Shown here one piece after another: positions 36,286 through 50,241 of a stretch of 64,000 nucleotides of DNA. Position 1 is the stretch's first letter. Each line of letters starts with the position of its first letter. Made by a program: the position numbers and the translations under genes. This stretch comes from Lineus longissimus (Eukaryota; Nemertea; Pilidiophora; Heteronemertea; Lineidae), in assembly GCF_910592395.1 (NCBI RefSeq), contig NC_088314.1, forward strand, positions 12,092,001-12,156,000, read 5' to 3'. Under the pieces are notes generated by a model, which did not search any database, was not told the DNA's origin, and saw only the letters and a list, made by a program, of their open reading frames with translations.

Positions 36286-39050
36286 ATGGTTACGTATTAT
36301 AAACGCCTATTATACTTTCGCTTAGTCGTAATATTTAGCTATATGGTTTCATTCACTAGAGTTTTATCGATAGACTTATGTTATTTATTCCTAGTATCCT
36401 CATTATTACCGATTAAGTACAGTAATATATTGATACAATTACACTCTCATCATTATTATCGTCACTATCACTTGTTATCTTTTCCTTATTCGTATATATG
36501 GTTACGTATTATAAACGCCTATTATACTTTCGCTTAGTCGTAATATTTAGCTATATGGTTTCATTCACTAGAGTTTTATCGATAGGCATATTGTGATGTT
36601 ATTGATTCCAAGTACTCATTATTACCGATTAGTACAGTAATATATTGATACAATTACACTCTCATCATTATTATCGTCACTATCACTTGTTATCTTTTCT
36701 TTATTCGTATATATGGTTACGTATTATAAACGCCTATTATACTTTTGCTTAGCCGTAATAATTAGTTATATGGTTTCATTCACTCCGTGAAACCTTGAGT
36801 TTTATCGATAGGCATATTGTGATTTCATTTATTCCTAGTATCCGCATTATTACCGATTAAGTACAGTAATATATTGATACAATTACACTCTCATCATTAT
36901 TATCGTCACTATCACTTGTTATCTTTTCCTTATTGGTATATATGGTTACGTATTATAAACGCCTATTATACTTTCGCTTAGTCGTAATATTTAGCTATAT
37001 GGTTTCATTCACTAGAGTTTTATCGATAAGCATATTGTGATGTTATTTATTCCTAGTATCCTCATTATTACCGACTAATTACAGTAATATATATTATCGT
37101 CACTATTATATGTTTTCTTTTTCTTTATGCGTATATATGGTTACGTATTATAAACGCCTATTATACATTCGCTTAGTCGTAATATTTAGCAATATGGTTT
37201 CATTCACTAGAGATTTATCGATAAGCATATTGTGATGTTATTTATTCCTAGTATCCTCATTATTACCGACTAAGTACAGTAATATATATTATCGTCACTA
37301 TTATACTTTTGCTTCGTCGTAATATTTAGCTATATGGTTTCATTCACTAGAGTTTTATCGATAGGCATATGTTATTTATTCCTAGTATCCTAATTATTAC
37401 CGATTAAATACAGTAATATATTGATACAATTACACTCTCATCATTATTATCGTCACTATCACTTGTTATCTTTTCCTTATTCGTATATATATGGTTGCGT
37501 ATTATAAACGCCTATTATACTTTCACTTAGTCGTAATATTTAGCTATATGGTTTCATTCACTAGAGTTTTATCGATAAGCATATTGTGATGTTATTTATT
37601 CCTAGTATCCTCATTATTACCGACTAAGTACAGTAATATATATTATCGTCACTATTATACTTTCACTTAGTCGTAATATTTAGCTATATGGTTTCATTCA
37701 CTAGAGTTTTATCGATAAGCATATTGTGATGTTATTTATTCCTAGTATCCTCATTATTACCGACTAAGTACAGTAATATATATTATCGTCACTATTATAC
37801 TTTTGCTTCGTCGTAATATTTAGCTATATGGTTTCATTCACTAGAGTTTTATCGATAGGCATATGTTATTTATTCCTAGTATCCTCATTATTACCGATTA
37901 AGTACAGTAATATATTGATACAATTACACTCTCATCATTATTATCGTCACTATCACTTGTTATCTTTTCCTTATTCGTATATATGGTTGCGTATTATAAA
38001 CGCCTATTATACTTTCACTTAGTCGTAATATTTAGCTATATGGTTTCATTCACTAGAGTTTTATCGATAAGCATATTGTGATGTTATTTATTCCTAGTAT
38101 CCTCATTATTACCGACTAAGTACAGTAATATATATTATCGTCACTATTATACTTTTGCTTAGTCGTAATATTTAGCTATATGGTTTCATTCACTAGAGTT
38201 TTATCGATAGGCATATTGTGATGTTATTGATTCCAAGTACTCATTATTACCGATTAGTACAGTAATATATTGATACAATTACACTCTCATCATTATTATC
38301 GTCACTATCACTTGTTATCTTTTCCTTATTCATATATATGGTTATGTATTATAAACACCTATAATAATTTCGCTTAGTCGTAATATTTAGTTATATGGTT
38401 TCATTCGCTCCGTCAAACCTTGAGTTTTATCGATAGGCATATTGTGATTTCAATTATTCCTAGTATTCTCATTATTACCGATTAAGTACAGTAATATATT
38501 GATACAATTACACTCTCATCATTATTATCGTCACTATCGTCACTATTCACTAGAGTTTTATCGATAGGCATATGTTATTTATTCCTAGTATCCTCATTAT
38601 TACCGACTAAGTACAGTAATATATATTATCGTCACTATTATGTTTTCTTTTATGCGTATATATGGTTACGTATTATAAACGCCTATTATACTTTTTTAGA
38701 GTTTTATCGATATCCATATTGTGATTTTATTTATTCCTAGTATCCACATTATTACCGATTAAGTACAGTAATATATTGATACAATTACACTCTCATCATT
38801 ATTATTATCATTATTATCGTCACTATCACTTGTTATCTTTTCCTTATTCGTATATATGGTTGCGTATTATAAACGCCTATTATACTTTCGCTTAGTCGTA
38901 ATATTTAGCAATATGGTTTCATTCACTAGAGTTTTATCGATTAGCATATTGTGATGTTATTTATTCCTAGTATCCTCATTATTACCGACTAATTACAGTA
39001 ATATATATTATCGTCACTATTATATGTTTTCTTTTCCTTTATGCGTATAT
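36286..39050. repeat. Right unit R9, type A (2765 bp)
   Basis: Type A with the R4 haplotype: TACCGAC in m5 (near 37266) and TATATATATGG before m7 (near 37488). This is the only place after 30505 where two type A units are directly adjacent (R8, R9). Confidence 0.92.
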
Positions 39051-41752
39051 ATGGTTACGTATTATAAACGCCTATTATACTTTCGCTTAGTCGTAATATT
39101 TAGCTATATGGTTTCATTCACTAGAGTTTTATCGATAGACTTATGTTATTTATTCCTAGTATCCTCATTATTACCGATTAAGTACAGTAATATATTGATA
39201 CAATTACACTCTCATCATTATTATCGTCACTATCACTTGTTATCTTTTCCTTATTCGTATATATGGTTACGTATTATAAACGCCTATTATACTTTCGCTT
39301 AGTCGTAATATTTAGCTATATGGTTTCATTCACTAGAGTTTTATCGATAGGCATATTGTGATGTTATTGATTCCAAGTACTCATTATTACCGATTAGTAC
39401 AGTAATATATTGATACAATTACACTCTCATCATTATTATCGTCACTATCACTTGTTATCTTTTCTTTATTCGTATATATGGTTACGTATTATAAACGCCT
39501 ATTATACTTTTGCTTAGCCGTAATAATTAGTTATATGGTTTCATTCACTCCGTGAAACCTTGAGTTTTATCGATAGGCATATTGTGATTTCATTTATTCC
39601 TAGTATCCGCATTATTACCGATTAAGTACAGTAATATATTGATACAATTACACTCTCATCATTATTATCGTCACTATCACTTGTTATCTTTTCCTTATTG
39701 GTATATATGGTTACGTATTATAAACGCCTATTATACTTTCGCTTACTCGTAATATTTAGCTATATGGTTTCATTCACTAGAGTTTTATCGATAGGCATAT
39801 GTTATTTATTCCTAGTATCCTCATTATTACCGATTAAGTACAGTAATATATTGATACAATTACACTCTCATCATTATAATCGTCACTATCACTTGTTATC
39901 TTTTCCTTATTCGTATATATGGTTACGTATTATAAACGCCTATTATACTTTCGCTTAGTCGTAATATTTAGCTATATGGTTTCATTCACTAGAGTTTTAT
40001 CGATAGGCATATTGTGATGTTATTGATTCCAAGTACTCATTATTACCGATTAGTACAGTAATATATTGATACAATTACACTCTCATCATTATTATCGTCA
40101 CTATCACTTGTTATCTTTTCCTTATTCGTATATATGGTTGCGTATTATAAACGCCTATTATACATTCGCTTAGTCGTAATATTTAGCAATATGGTTTCAT
40201 TCACTAGAGTTTTATCGATAAGCATATTGTGATGTTATTTATTCCTAGTATCCTCATTATTACCGACTAATTACAGTAATATATATTATCGTCACTATTA
40301 TATGTTTTCTTTTTCTTTATGCGTATATATGGTTACGTATTATAAACGCCTATTATACATTCGCTTAGTCGTAATATTTAGCAATATGGTTTCATTCACT
40401 AGAGATTTATCGATAAGCATATTGTGATGTTATTTATTCCTAGTATCCTCATTATTACCGACTAAGTACAGTAATATATATTATCGTCACTATTATACTT
40501 TTGCTTCGTCGTAATATTTAGCTATATGGTTTCATTCACTAGAGTTTTATCGATAGGCATATGTTATTTATTCCTAGTATCCTAATTATTACCGATTAAA
40601 TACAGTAATATATTGATACAATTACACTCTCATCATTATTATCGTCACTATCACTTGTTATCTTTTCCTTATTCGTATATATATGGTTGCGTATTATAAA
40701 CGCCTATTATACTTTCACTTAGTCGTAATATTTAGCTATATGGTTTCATTCACTAGAGTTTTATCGATAAGCATATTGTGATGTTATTTATTCCTAGTAT
40801 CCTCATTATTACCGACTAAGTACAGTAATATATATTATCGTCACTATTATACTTTCACTTAGTCGTAATATTTAGCTATATGGTTTCATTCACTAGAGTT
40901 TTATCGATAAGCATATTGTGATGTTATTTATTCCTAGTATCCTCATTATTACCGATTAGTACAGTAATATATTGATACAATTACACTCTCATCATTATTA
41001 TCGTCACTATCACTTGTTATCTTTTCCTTATTCATATATATGGTTATGTATTATAAACACCTATAATAATTTCGCTTAGTCGTAATATTTAGTTATATGG
41101 TTTCATTCGCTCCGTCAAACCTTGAGTTTTATCGATAGGCATATTGTGATTTCAATTATTCCTAGTATTCTCATTATTACCGATTAAGTACAGAAATATA
41201 TTGATACAATTACACTCTCATCATTATTATCGTCACTATCGTCACTATTCACTAGAGTTTTATCGATAGGCATATGTTATTTATTCCTAGTATCCTCATT
41301 ATTACCGACTAAGTACAGTAATATATATTATCGTCACTATTATGTTTTCTTTTATGCGTATATATGGTTACGTATTATAAACGCCTATTATACTTTTTTA
41401 GAGTTTTATCGATATCCATATTGTGATTTTATTTATTCCTAGTATCCACATTATTACCGATTAAGTACAGTAATATATTGATACAATTACACTCTCATCA
41501 TTATTATTATCATTATTATCGTCACTATCACTTGTTATCTTTTCCTTATTCGTATATATGGTTGCGTATTATAAACGCCTATTATACTTTCGCTTAGTCG
41601 TAATATTTAGCAATATGGTTTCATTCACTAGAGTTTTATCGATTAGCATATTGTGATGTTATTTATTCCTAGTATCCTCATTATTACCGACTAATTACAG
41701 TAATATATATTATCGTCACTATTATATGTTTTCTTTTCCTTTATGCGTATAT
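39051..41752. repeat. Right unit R10, A/B mosaic (2702 bp)
   Basis: Type B in overall order (a b c e b d m5 m6 m7 m8/m11 m12-m15), but m5, m6 and the start of m7 carry type A marks: TACCGAC, TTATTTATTCC with GATTAAATAC, and TATATATATGG. m12 then returns to the R1/R5 mark CAGAAATATAT (near 41193). A private CTTACTCG lies near 39744. Confidence 0.88.
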
Positions 41753-42985
41753 ATGGTTACGTATTATAAACGCCTATTATACTTTCGCTTAGCCGTAATA
41801 ATTAGTTATATGGTTTCATTCACTCCGTGAAACCTTGAGTTTTATCGATAGGCATATTGTGATTTCATTTATTCCTAGTATCCGCATTATTACCGATTAA
41901 GTACAGTAATATATTGATACAATTACACTCTCATCATTATTATCGTCACTATCACTTGTTATCTTTTCCTTATTGGTATATATGGTTACGTATTATAAAC
42001 GCCTATTATACTTTCGCTTAGTCGTAATATTTAGCTATATGGTTTCATTCACTAGAGTTTTATCGATAGGCATATGTTATTTATTCCTAGTATCCTCATT
42101 ATTACCGATTAAGTACAGTAATATATTGATACAATTACACTCTCATCATTATAATCGTCACTATCACTTGTTATCTTTTCCTTATTCGTATATATGGTTA
42201 CGTATTATAAACGCCTATTATACTTTCGCTTAGTCGTAATATTTAGCTATATGGTTTCATTCACTAGAGTTTTATCGATAGGCATATTGTGATGTTATTG
42301 ATTCCAAGTACTCATTATTACCGATTAGTACAGTAATATATTGATACAATTACACTCTCATCATTATTATCGTCACTATCACTTGTTATCTTTTCCTTAT
42401 TCGTATATATGGTTGCGTATTATAAACGCCTATTATACATTCGCTTAGTCGTAATATTTAGCAATATGGTTTCATTCACTAGAGTTTTATCGATAAGCAT
42501 ATTGTGATGTTATTTATTCCTAGTATCCTCGTTATTACCGACTAATTACAGTAATATATATTATCGTCACTATTATGTTTTCTTTTATGCGTATATATGG
42601 TTACGTATTATAAACGCCTATTATACTTTTTTAGAGTTTTATCGATATCCATATTGTGATTTTATTTATTCCTAGTATCCACATTATTACCGATTAAGTA
42701 CAGTAATATATTGATACAATTACACTCTCATCATTATTATTATCATTATTATCGTCACTATCACTTGTTATCTTTTCCTTATTCGTATATATGGTTGCGT
42801 ATTATAAACGCCTATTATACTTTCGCTTAGTCGTAATATTTAGCAATATGGTTTCATTCACTAGAGTTTTATCGATTAGCATATTGTGATGTTATTTATT
42901 CCTAGTATCCTCATTATTACCGACTAATTACAGTAATATATATTATCGTCACTATTATATGTTTTCTTTTCCTTTATGCGTATAT
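41753..42985. repeat. Right unit R11, shortened (1233 bp, 6 monomers)
   Basis: Order: c, e, b, d'' (188 bp), m14, m15; 229+212+215+188+194+195 = 1233. The c monomer starts TTTCGCTTAGCCG where c normally reads TTTTGCTTAGCCG, which fits a junction of the start of a with the body of c that removed a and b. Confidence 0.9.
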
Positions 42986-44340
42986 ATGGTTACGTATTAT
43001 AAACGCCTATTATACTTTCGCTTAGTCGTAATATTTAGCTATATGGTTTCATTCACTAGAGTTTTATCGATAGACTTATGTTATTTATTCCTAGTATCCT
43101 CATTATTACCGATTAAGTACAGTAATATATTGATACAATTACACTCTCATCATTATTATCATCACTATCACTTGTTATCTTTTCCTTATTCGTATATATG
43201 GTTACGTATTATAAACGCCTATTATACTTTCGCTTAGTCGTAATATTTAGCTATATGGTTTCATTCACTAGAGTTTTATCGATAGGCATATTGTGATGTT
43301 ATTGATTCCAAGTACTCATTATTACCGATTAGTACAGTAATATATTGATACAATTACACTCTCATCATTATTATCATCACTATCACTTGTTATCTTTTCC
43401 TTATTCGTATATATGGTTACGTATTATAAACGCCTATTATACTTTCGCTTAGTCGTAATATTTAGCTATATGGTTTCATTCACTAGAGTTTTATCGATAG
43501 GCATATTGTGATGTTATTGATTCCAAGTACTCATTATTACCGATTAGTACAGTAATATATTGATACAATTACACTCTCATCATTATTATCGTCACTATCA
43601 CTTGTTATCTTTTCCTTATTCATATATATGGTTATGTATTATAAACACCTTTAATAATTTCGCTTAGTCGTAATATTTAGTTATATGGTTTCATTCGCTC
43701 CGTCAAACCTTGAGTTTTATCGATAGGCATATTGTGATTTCAATTATTCCTAGTATTCTCATTATTACCGATTAAGTACAGTAATATATTGATACAATTA
43801 CACTCTGATCATTATTATCGTCACTATCGTCACTATTCACTAGAGTTTTATCGATAGGCATATGTTATTTATTCCTAGTATCCTCATTATTACCGACTAA
43901 GTACAGTAATATATATTATCGTCACTATTATGTTTTCTTTTATGCGTATATATGGTTACGTATTATAAACGCCTATTATACTTTTTTAGAGTTTTATCGA
44001 TATCCATATTGTGATTTTATTTATTCCTAGTATCCACATTATTACCGATTAAGTACAGTAATATATTGATACAATTACACTCTCATCATTATTATTATCA
44101 TTATTATCGTCACTATCACTTGTTATCTTTTCCTTATTCGTATATATGGTTGCGTATTATAAACGCCTATTATACTTTCGCTTAGTCGTAATATTTAGCA
44201 ATATGGTTTCATTCACTAGAGTTTTATCGATTAGCATATTGTGATGTTATTTATTCCTAGTATCCTCATTATTACCGACTAATTACAGTAATATATATTA
44301 TCGTCACTATTATATGTTTTCTTTTCCTTTATGCGTATAT
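42986..44340. repeat. 1355-bp cassette, copy 2 (R12)
   Basis: Same order and marks as R7 (ATCATCAC twice, CACCTTTAAT, CTCTGATC), 10818 bp downstream of it. Confidence 0.92.
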
Positions 44341-47103
44341 ATGGTTACGTATTATAAACGCCTATTATACTTTTGCTTAGTCGTAATATTTAGCTATATG
44401 GTTTCATTCACTAGAGTTTTATCGATAGACTTATGTTATTTATTCCTAGTATCCTCATTATTACCGATTAAGTACAGTAATATATTGATACAATTACACT
44501 CTCATCATTATTATCGTCACTATCACTTGTTATCTTTTCCTTATTCGTATATATGGTTACGTATTATAAACGCCTATTATACTTTCGCTTAGTCGTAATA
44601 TTTAGCTATATGGTTTCATTCACTAGAGTTTTATCGATAGGCATATTGTGATGTTATTGATTCCAAGTACTCATTATTACCGATTAGTACAGTAATATAT
44701 TGATACAATTACACTCTCATCATTATTATCGTCACTATCACTTGTTATCTTTTCTTTATTCGTATATATGGTTACGTATTATAAACGCCTATTATACTTT
44801 TGCTTAGCCGTAATAATTAGTTATATGGTTTCATTCACTCCGTGAAACCTTGAGTTTTATCGATAGGCATATTGTGATTTCATTTATTCCTAGTATCCGC
44901 ATTATTACCGATTAAGTACAGTAATATATTGATACAATTACACTCTCATCATTATTATCGTCACTATCACTTGTTATCTTTTCCTTATTGGTATATATGG
45001 TTACGTATTATAAACGCCTATTATACTTTCGCTTAGTCGTAATATTTAGCTATATGGTTTCATTCACTAGAGTTTTATCGATAAGCATATTGTGATGTTA
45101 TTTATTCCTAGTATCCTCATTATTACCGACTAATTACAGTAATATATATTATCGTCACTATTATATGTTTTCTTTTTCTTTATGCGTATATATGGTTACG
45201 TATTATAAACGCCTATTATACATTCGCTTAGTCGTAATATTTAGCAATATGGTTTCATTCACTAGAGATTTATCGATAAGCATATTGTGATGTTATTTAT
45301 TCCTAGTATCCTCATTATTACTGACTAAGTACAGTAATATATATTATCGTCACTATTATACTTTTGCTTCGTCGTAATATTTAGCTATATGGTTTCATTC
45401 ACTAGAGTTTTATCGATAGGCATATGTTATTTATTCCTAGTATCCTAATTATTACCGATTAAATACAGTAATATATTGATACAATTACACTCTCATCATT
45501 ATTATCGTCACTATCACTTGTTATCTTTTCCTTATTCGTATATATGGTTGCGTATTATAAACGCCTATTATACTTTCACTTAGTCGTAATATTTAGCTAT
45601 ATGGTTTCATTCACTAGAGTTTTATCGATAAGCATATTGTGATGTTATTTATTCCTAGTATCCTCATTATTACCGACTAAGTACAGTAATATATATTATC
45701 GTCACTATTATACTTTCACTTAGTCGTAATATTTAGCTATATGGTTTCATTCACTAGAGTTTTATCGATAAGCATATTGTGATGTTATTTATTCCTAGTA
45801 TCCTCATTATTACCGACTAAGTACAGTAATATATATTATCGTCACTATTATACTTTTGCTTCGTCGTAATATTTAGCTATATGGTTTCATTCACTAGAGT
45901 TTTATCGATAGGCATATGTTATTTATTCCTAGTATCCTCATTATTACCGATTAAGTACAGTAATATATTGATACAATTACACTCTCATCATTATTATCGT
46001 CACTATCACTTGTTATCTTTTCCTTATTCGTATATATGGTTGCGTATTATAAACGCCTATTATACTTTCACTTAGTCGTAATATTTAGCTATATGGTTTC
46101 ATTCACTAGAGTTTTATCGATAAGCATATTGTGATGTTATTTATTCCTAGTATCCTCATTATTACCGACTAAGTACAGTAATATATATTATCGTCACTAT
46201 TATACTTTTGCTTAGTCGTAATATTTAGCTATATGGTTTCATTCACTAGAGTTTTATCGATAGGCATATTGTGATGTTATTGATTCCAAGTACTCATTAT
46301 TACCGATTAGTACAGTAATATATTGATACAATTACACTCTCATCATTATTATCGTCACTATCACTTGTTATCTTTTCCTTATTCATATATATGGTTATGT
46401 ATTATAAACACCTATAATAATTTCGCTTAGTCGTAATATTTAGTTATATGGTTTCATTCGCTCCGTCAAACCTTGAGTTTTATCGATAGGCATATTGTGA
46501 TTTCAATTATTCCTAGTATTCTCATTATTACCGATTAAGTACAGTAATATATTGATACAATTACACTCTCATCATTATTATCGTCACTATCGTCACTATT
46601 CACTAGAGTTTTATCGATAGGCATATGTTATTTATTCCTAGTATCCTCATTATTACCGACTAAGTACAGTAATATATATTATCGTCACTATTATGTTTTC
46701 TTTTATGCGTATATATGGTTACGTATTATAAACGCCTATTATACTTTTTTAGAGTTTTATCGATATCCATATTGTGATTTTATTTATTCCTAGTATCCAC
46801 ATTATTACCGATTAAGTACAGTAATATATTGATACAATTACACTCTCATCATTATTATTATCATTATTATCGTCACTATCACTTGTTATCTTTTCCTTAT
46901 TCGTATATATGGTTGCGTATTATAAACGCCTATTATACTTTCGCTTAGTCGTAATATTTAGCAATATGGTTTCATTCACTAGAGTTTTATCGATTAGCAT
47001 ATTGTGATGTTATTTATTCCTAGTATCCTCATTATTACCGACTAATTACAGTAATATATATTATCGTCACTATTATATGTTTTCTTTTCCTTTATGCGTA
47101 TAT
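44341..47103. repeat. Right unit R13, type A (2763 bp)
   Basis: Copy of R8 at +10818: TTTTGC in a, TACTGAC in m5, m12 with CACCTATAAT and CTCTCATC. It is followed by a shortened unit rather than another type A unit. Confidence 0.92.
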
Positions 47104-48886
47104 ATGGTTACGTATTATAAACGCCTATTATACTTTCGCTTAGTCGTAATATTTAGCTATATGGTTTCATTCACTAGAGTTTTATCGATAGACTTATGTT
47201 ATTTATTCCTAGTATCCTCATTATTACCGATTAAGTACAGTAATATATTGATACAATTACACTCTCATCATTATTATCGTCACTATCACTTGTTATCTTT
47301 TCCTTATTCGTATATATGGTTACGTATTATAAACGCCTATTATACTTTCGCTTAGTCGTAATATTTAGCTATATGGTTTCATTCACTAGAGTTTTATCGA
47401 TAGGCATATTGTGATGTTATTGATTCCAAGTACTCATTATTACCGATTAGTACAGTAATATATTGATACAATTACACTCTCATCATTATTATCGTCACTA
47501 TCACTTGTTATCTTTTCTTTATTCGTATATATGGTTACGTATTATAAACGCCTATTATACTTTTGCTTAGCCGTAATAATTAGTTATATGGTTTCATTCA
47601 CTCCGTGAAACCTTGAGTTTTATCGATAGGCATATTGTGATTTCATTTATTCCTAGTATCCGCATTATTACCGATTAAGTACAGTAATATATTGATACAA
47701 TTACACTCTCATCATTATTATCGTCACTATCACTTGTTATCTTTTCCTTATTGGTATATATGGTTACGTATTATAAACGCCTATTATACTTTCGCTTAGT
47801 CGTAATATTTAGCTATATGGTTTCATTCACTAGAGTTTTATCGATAGGCATATGTTATTTATTCCTAGTATCCTCATTATTACCGATTAAGTACAGTAAT
47901 ATATTGATACAATTACACTCTCATCATTATAATCGTCACTATCACTTGTTATCTTTTCCTTATTCGTATATATGGTTACGTATTATAAACGCCTATTATA
48001 CTTTCGCTTAGTCGTAATATTTAGCTATATGGTTTCATTCACTAGAGTTTTATCGATAGGCATATTGTGATGTTATTGATTCCAAGTACTCATTATTACC
48101 GATTAGTACAGTAATATATTGATACAATTACACTCTCATCATTATTATCGTCACTATCACTTGTTATCTTTTCCTTATTCGTATATATGGTTGCGTATTA
48201 TAAACGCCTATTATACTTTCGCTTAGTCGTAATATTTAGCTATATGGTTTCATTCACTAGAGTTTTATCGATAGGCATATTGTGATGTTATTGATTCCAA
48301 GTACTCATTATTACCGATTAAGTACAGTAATATATTGATACAATTACACTCTCATCATTATTATCGTCACTATCGTCACTATTCACTAGAGTTTTATCGA
48401 TAGGCATATGTTATTTATTCCTAGTATCCTCATTATTACCGACTAAGTACAGTAATATATATTATCGTCACTATTATGTTTTCTTTTATGCGTATATATG
48501 GTTACGTATTATAAACGCCTATTATACTTTTTTAGAGTTTTATCGATATCCATATTGTGATTTTATTTATTCCTAGTATCCACATTATTACCGATTAAGT
48601 ACAGTAATATATTGATACAATTACACTCTCATCATTATTATTATCATTATTATCGTCACTATCACTTGTTATCTTTTCCTTATTCGTATATATGGTTGCG
48701 TATTATAAACGCCTATTATACTTTCGCTTAGTCGTAATATTTAGCAATATGGTTTCATTCACTAGAGTTTTATCGATTAGCATATTGTGATGTTATTTAT
48801 TCCTAGTATCCTCATTATTACCGACTAATTACAGTAATATATATTATCGTCACTATTATATGTTTTCTTTTCCTTTATGCGTATAT
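47104..48886. repeat. Right unit R14, shortened (1783 bp)
   Basis: Order: a, b, c, e, b, then a 311-bp segment (48187-48497) joining a b-like monomer to m13 through CACTATCGTCACTATTC, then m14, m15. The 311-bp segment starts TATATATGGTTGCG, has TTATTGATTCCAAGTAC, then GATTAAGTAC rather than b-type GATTAGTAC, so it is a b/m12 hybrid. Confidence 0.88.
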
Positions 48887-50241
48887 ATGGTTACGTATTA
48901 TAAACGCCTATTATACTTTCGCTTAGTCGTAATATTTAGCTATATGGTTTCATTCACTAGAGTTTTATCGATAGACTTATGTTATTTATTCCTAGTATCC
49001 TCATTATTACCGATTAAGTACAGTAATATATTGATACAATTACACTCTCATCATTATTATCATCACTATCACTTGTTATCTTTTCCTTATTCGTATATAT
49101 GGTTACGTATTATAAACGCCTATTATACTTTCGCTTAGTCGTAATATTTAGCTATATGGTTTCATTCACTAGAGTTTTATCGATAGGCATATTGTGATGT
49201 TATTGATTCCAAGTACTCATTATTACCGATTAGTACAGTAATATATTGATACAATTACACTCTCATCATTATTATCATCACTATCACTTGTTATCTTTTC
49301 CTTATTCGTATATATGGTTACGTATTATAAACGCCTATTATACTTTCGCTTAGTCGTAATATTTAGCTATATGGTTTCATTCACTAGAGTTTTATCGATA
49401 GGCATATTGTGATGTTATTGATTCCAAGTACTCATTATTACCGATTAGTACAGTAATATATTGATACAATTACACTCTCATCATTATTATCGTCACTATC
49501 ACTTGTTATCTTTTCCTTATTCATATATATGGTTATGTATTATAAACACCTTTAATAATTTCGCTTAGTCGTAATATTTAGTTATATGGTTTCATTCGCT
49601 CCGTCAAACCTTGAGTTTTATCGATAGGCATATTGTGATTTCAATTATTCCTAGTATTCTCATTATTACCGATTAAGTACAGTAATATATTGATACAATT
49701 ACACTCTGATCATTATTATCGTCACTATCGTCACTATTCACTAGAGTTTTATCGATAGGCATATGTTATTTATTCCTAGTATCCTCATTATTACCGACTA
49801 AGTACAGTAATATATATTATCGTCACTATTATGTTTTCTTTTATGCGTATATATGGTTACGTATTATAAACGCCTATTATACTTTTTTAGAGTTTTATCG
49901 ATATCCATATTGTGATTTTATTTATTCCTAGTATCCACATTATTACCGATTAAGTACAGTAATATATTGATACAATTACACTCTCATCATTATTATTATC
50001 ATTATTATCGTCACTATCACTTGTTATCTTTTCCTTATTCGTATATATGGTTGCGTATTATAAACGCCTATTATACTTTCGCTTAGTCGTAATATTTAGC
50101 AATATGGTTTCATTCACTAGAGTTTTATCGATTAGCATATTGTGATGTTATTTATTCCTAGTATCCTCATTATTACCGACTAATTACAGTAATATATATT
50201 ATCGTCACTATTATATGTTTTCTTTTCCTTTATGCGTATAT
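48887..50241. repeat. 1355-bp cassette, copy 3 (R15)
   Basis: Same order and marks as copies 1 and 2, 5901 bp after copy 2. Confidence 0.92.
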
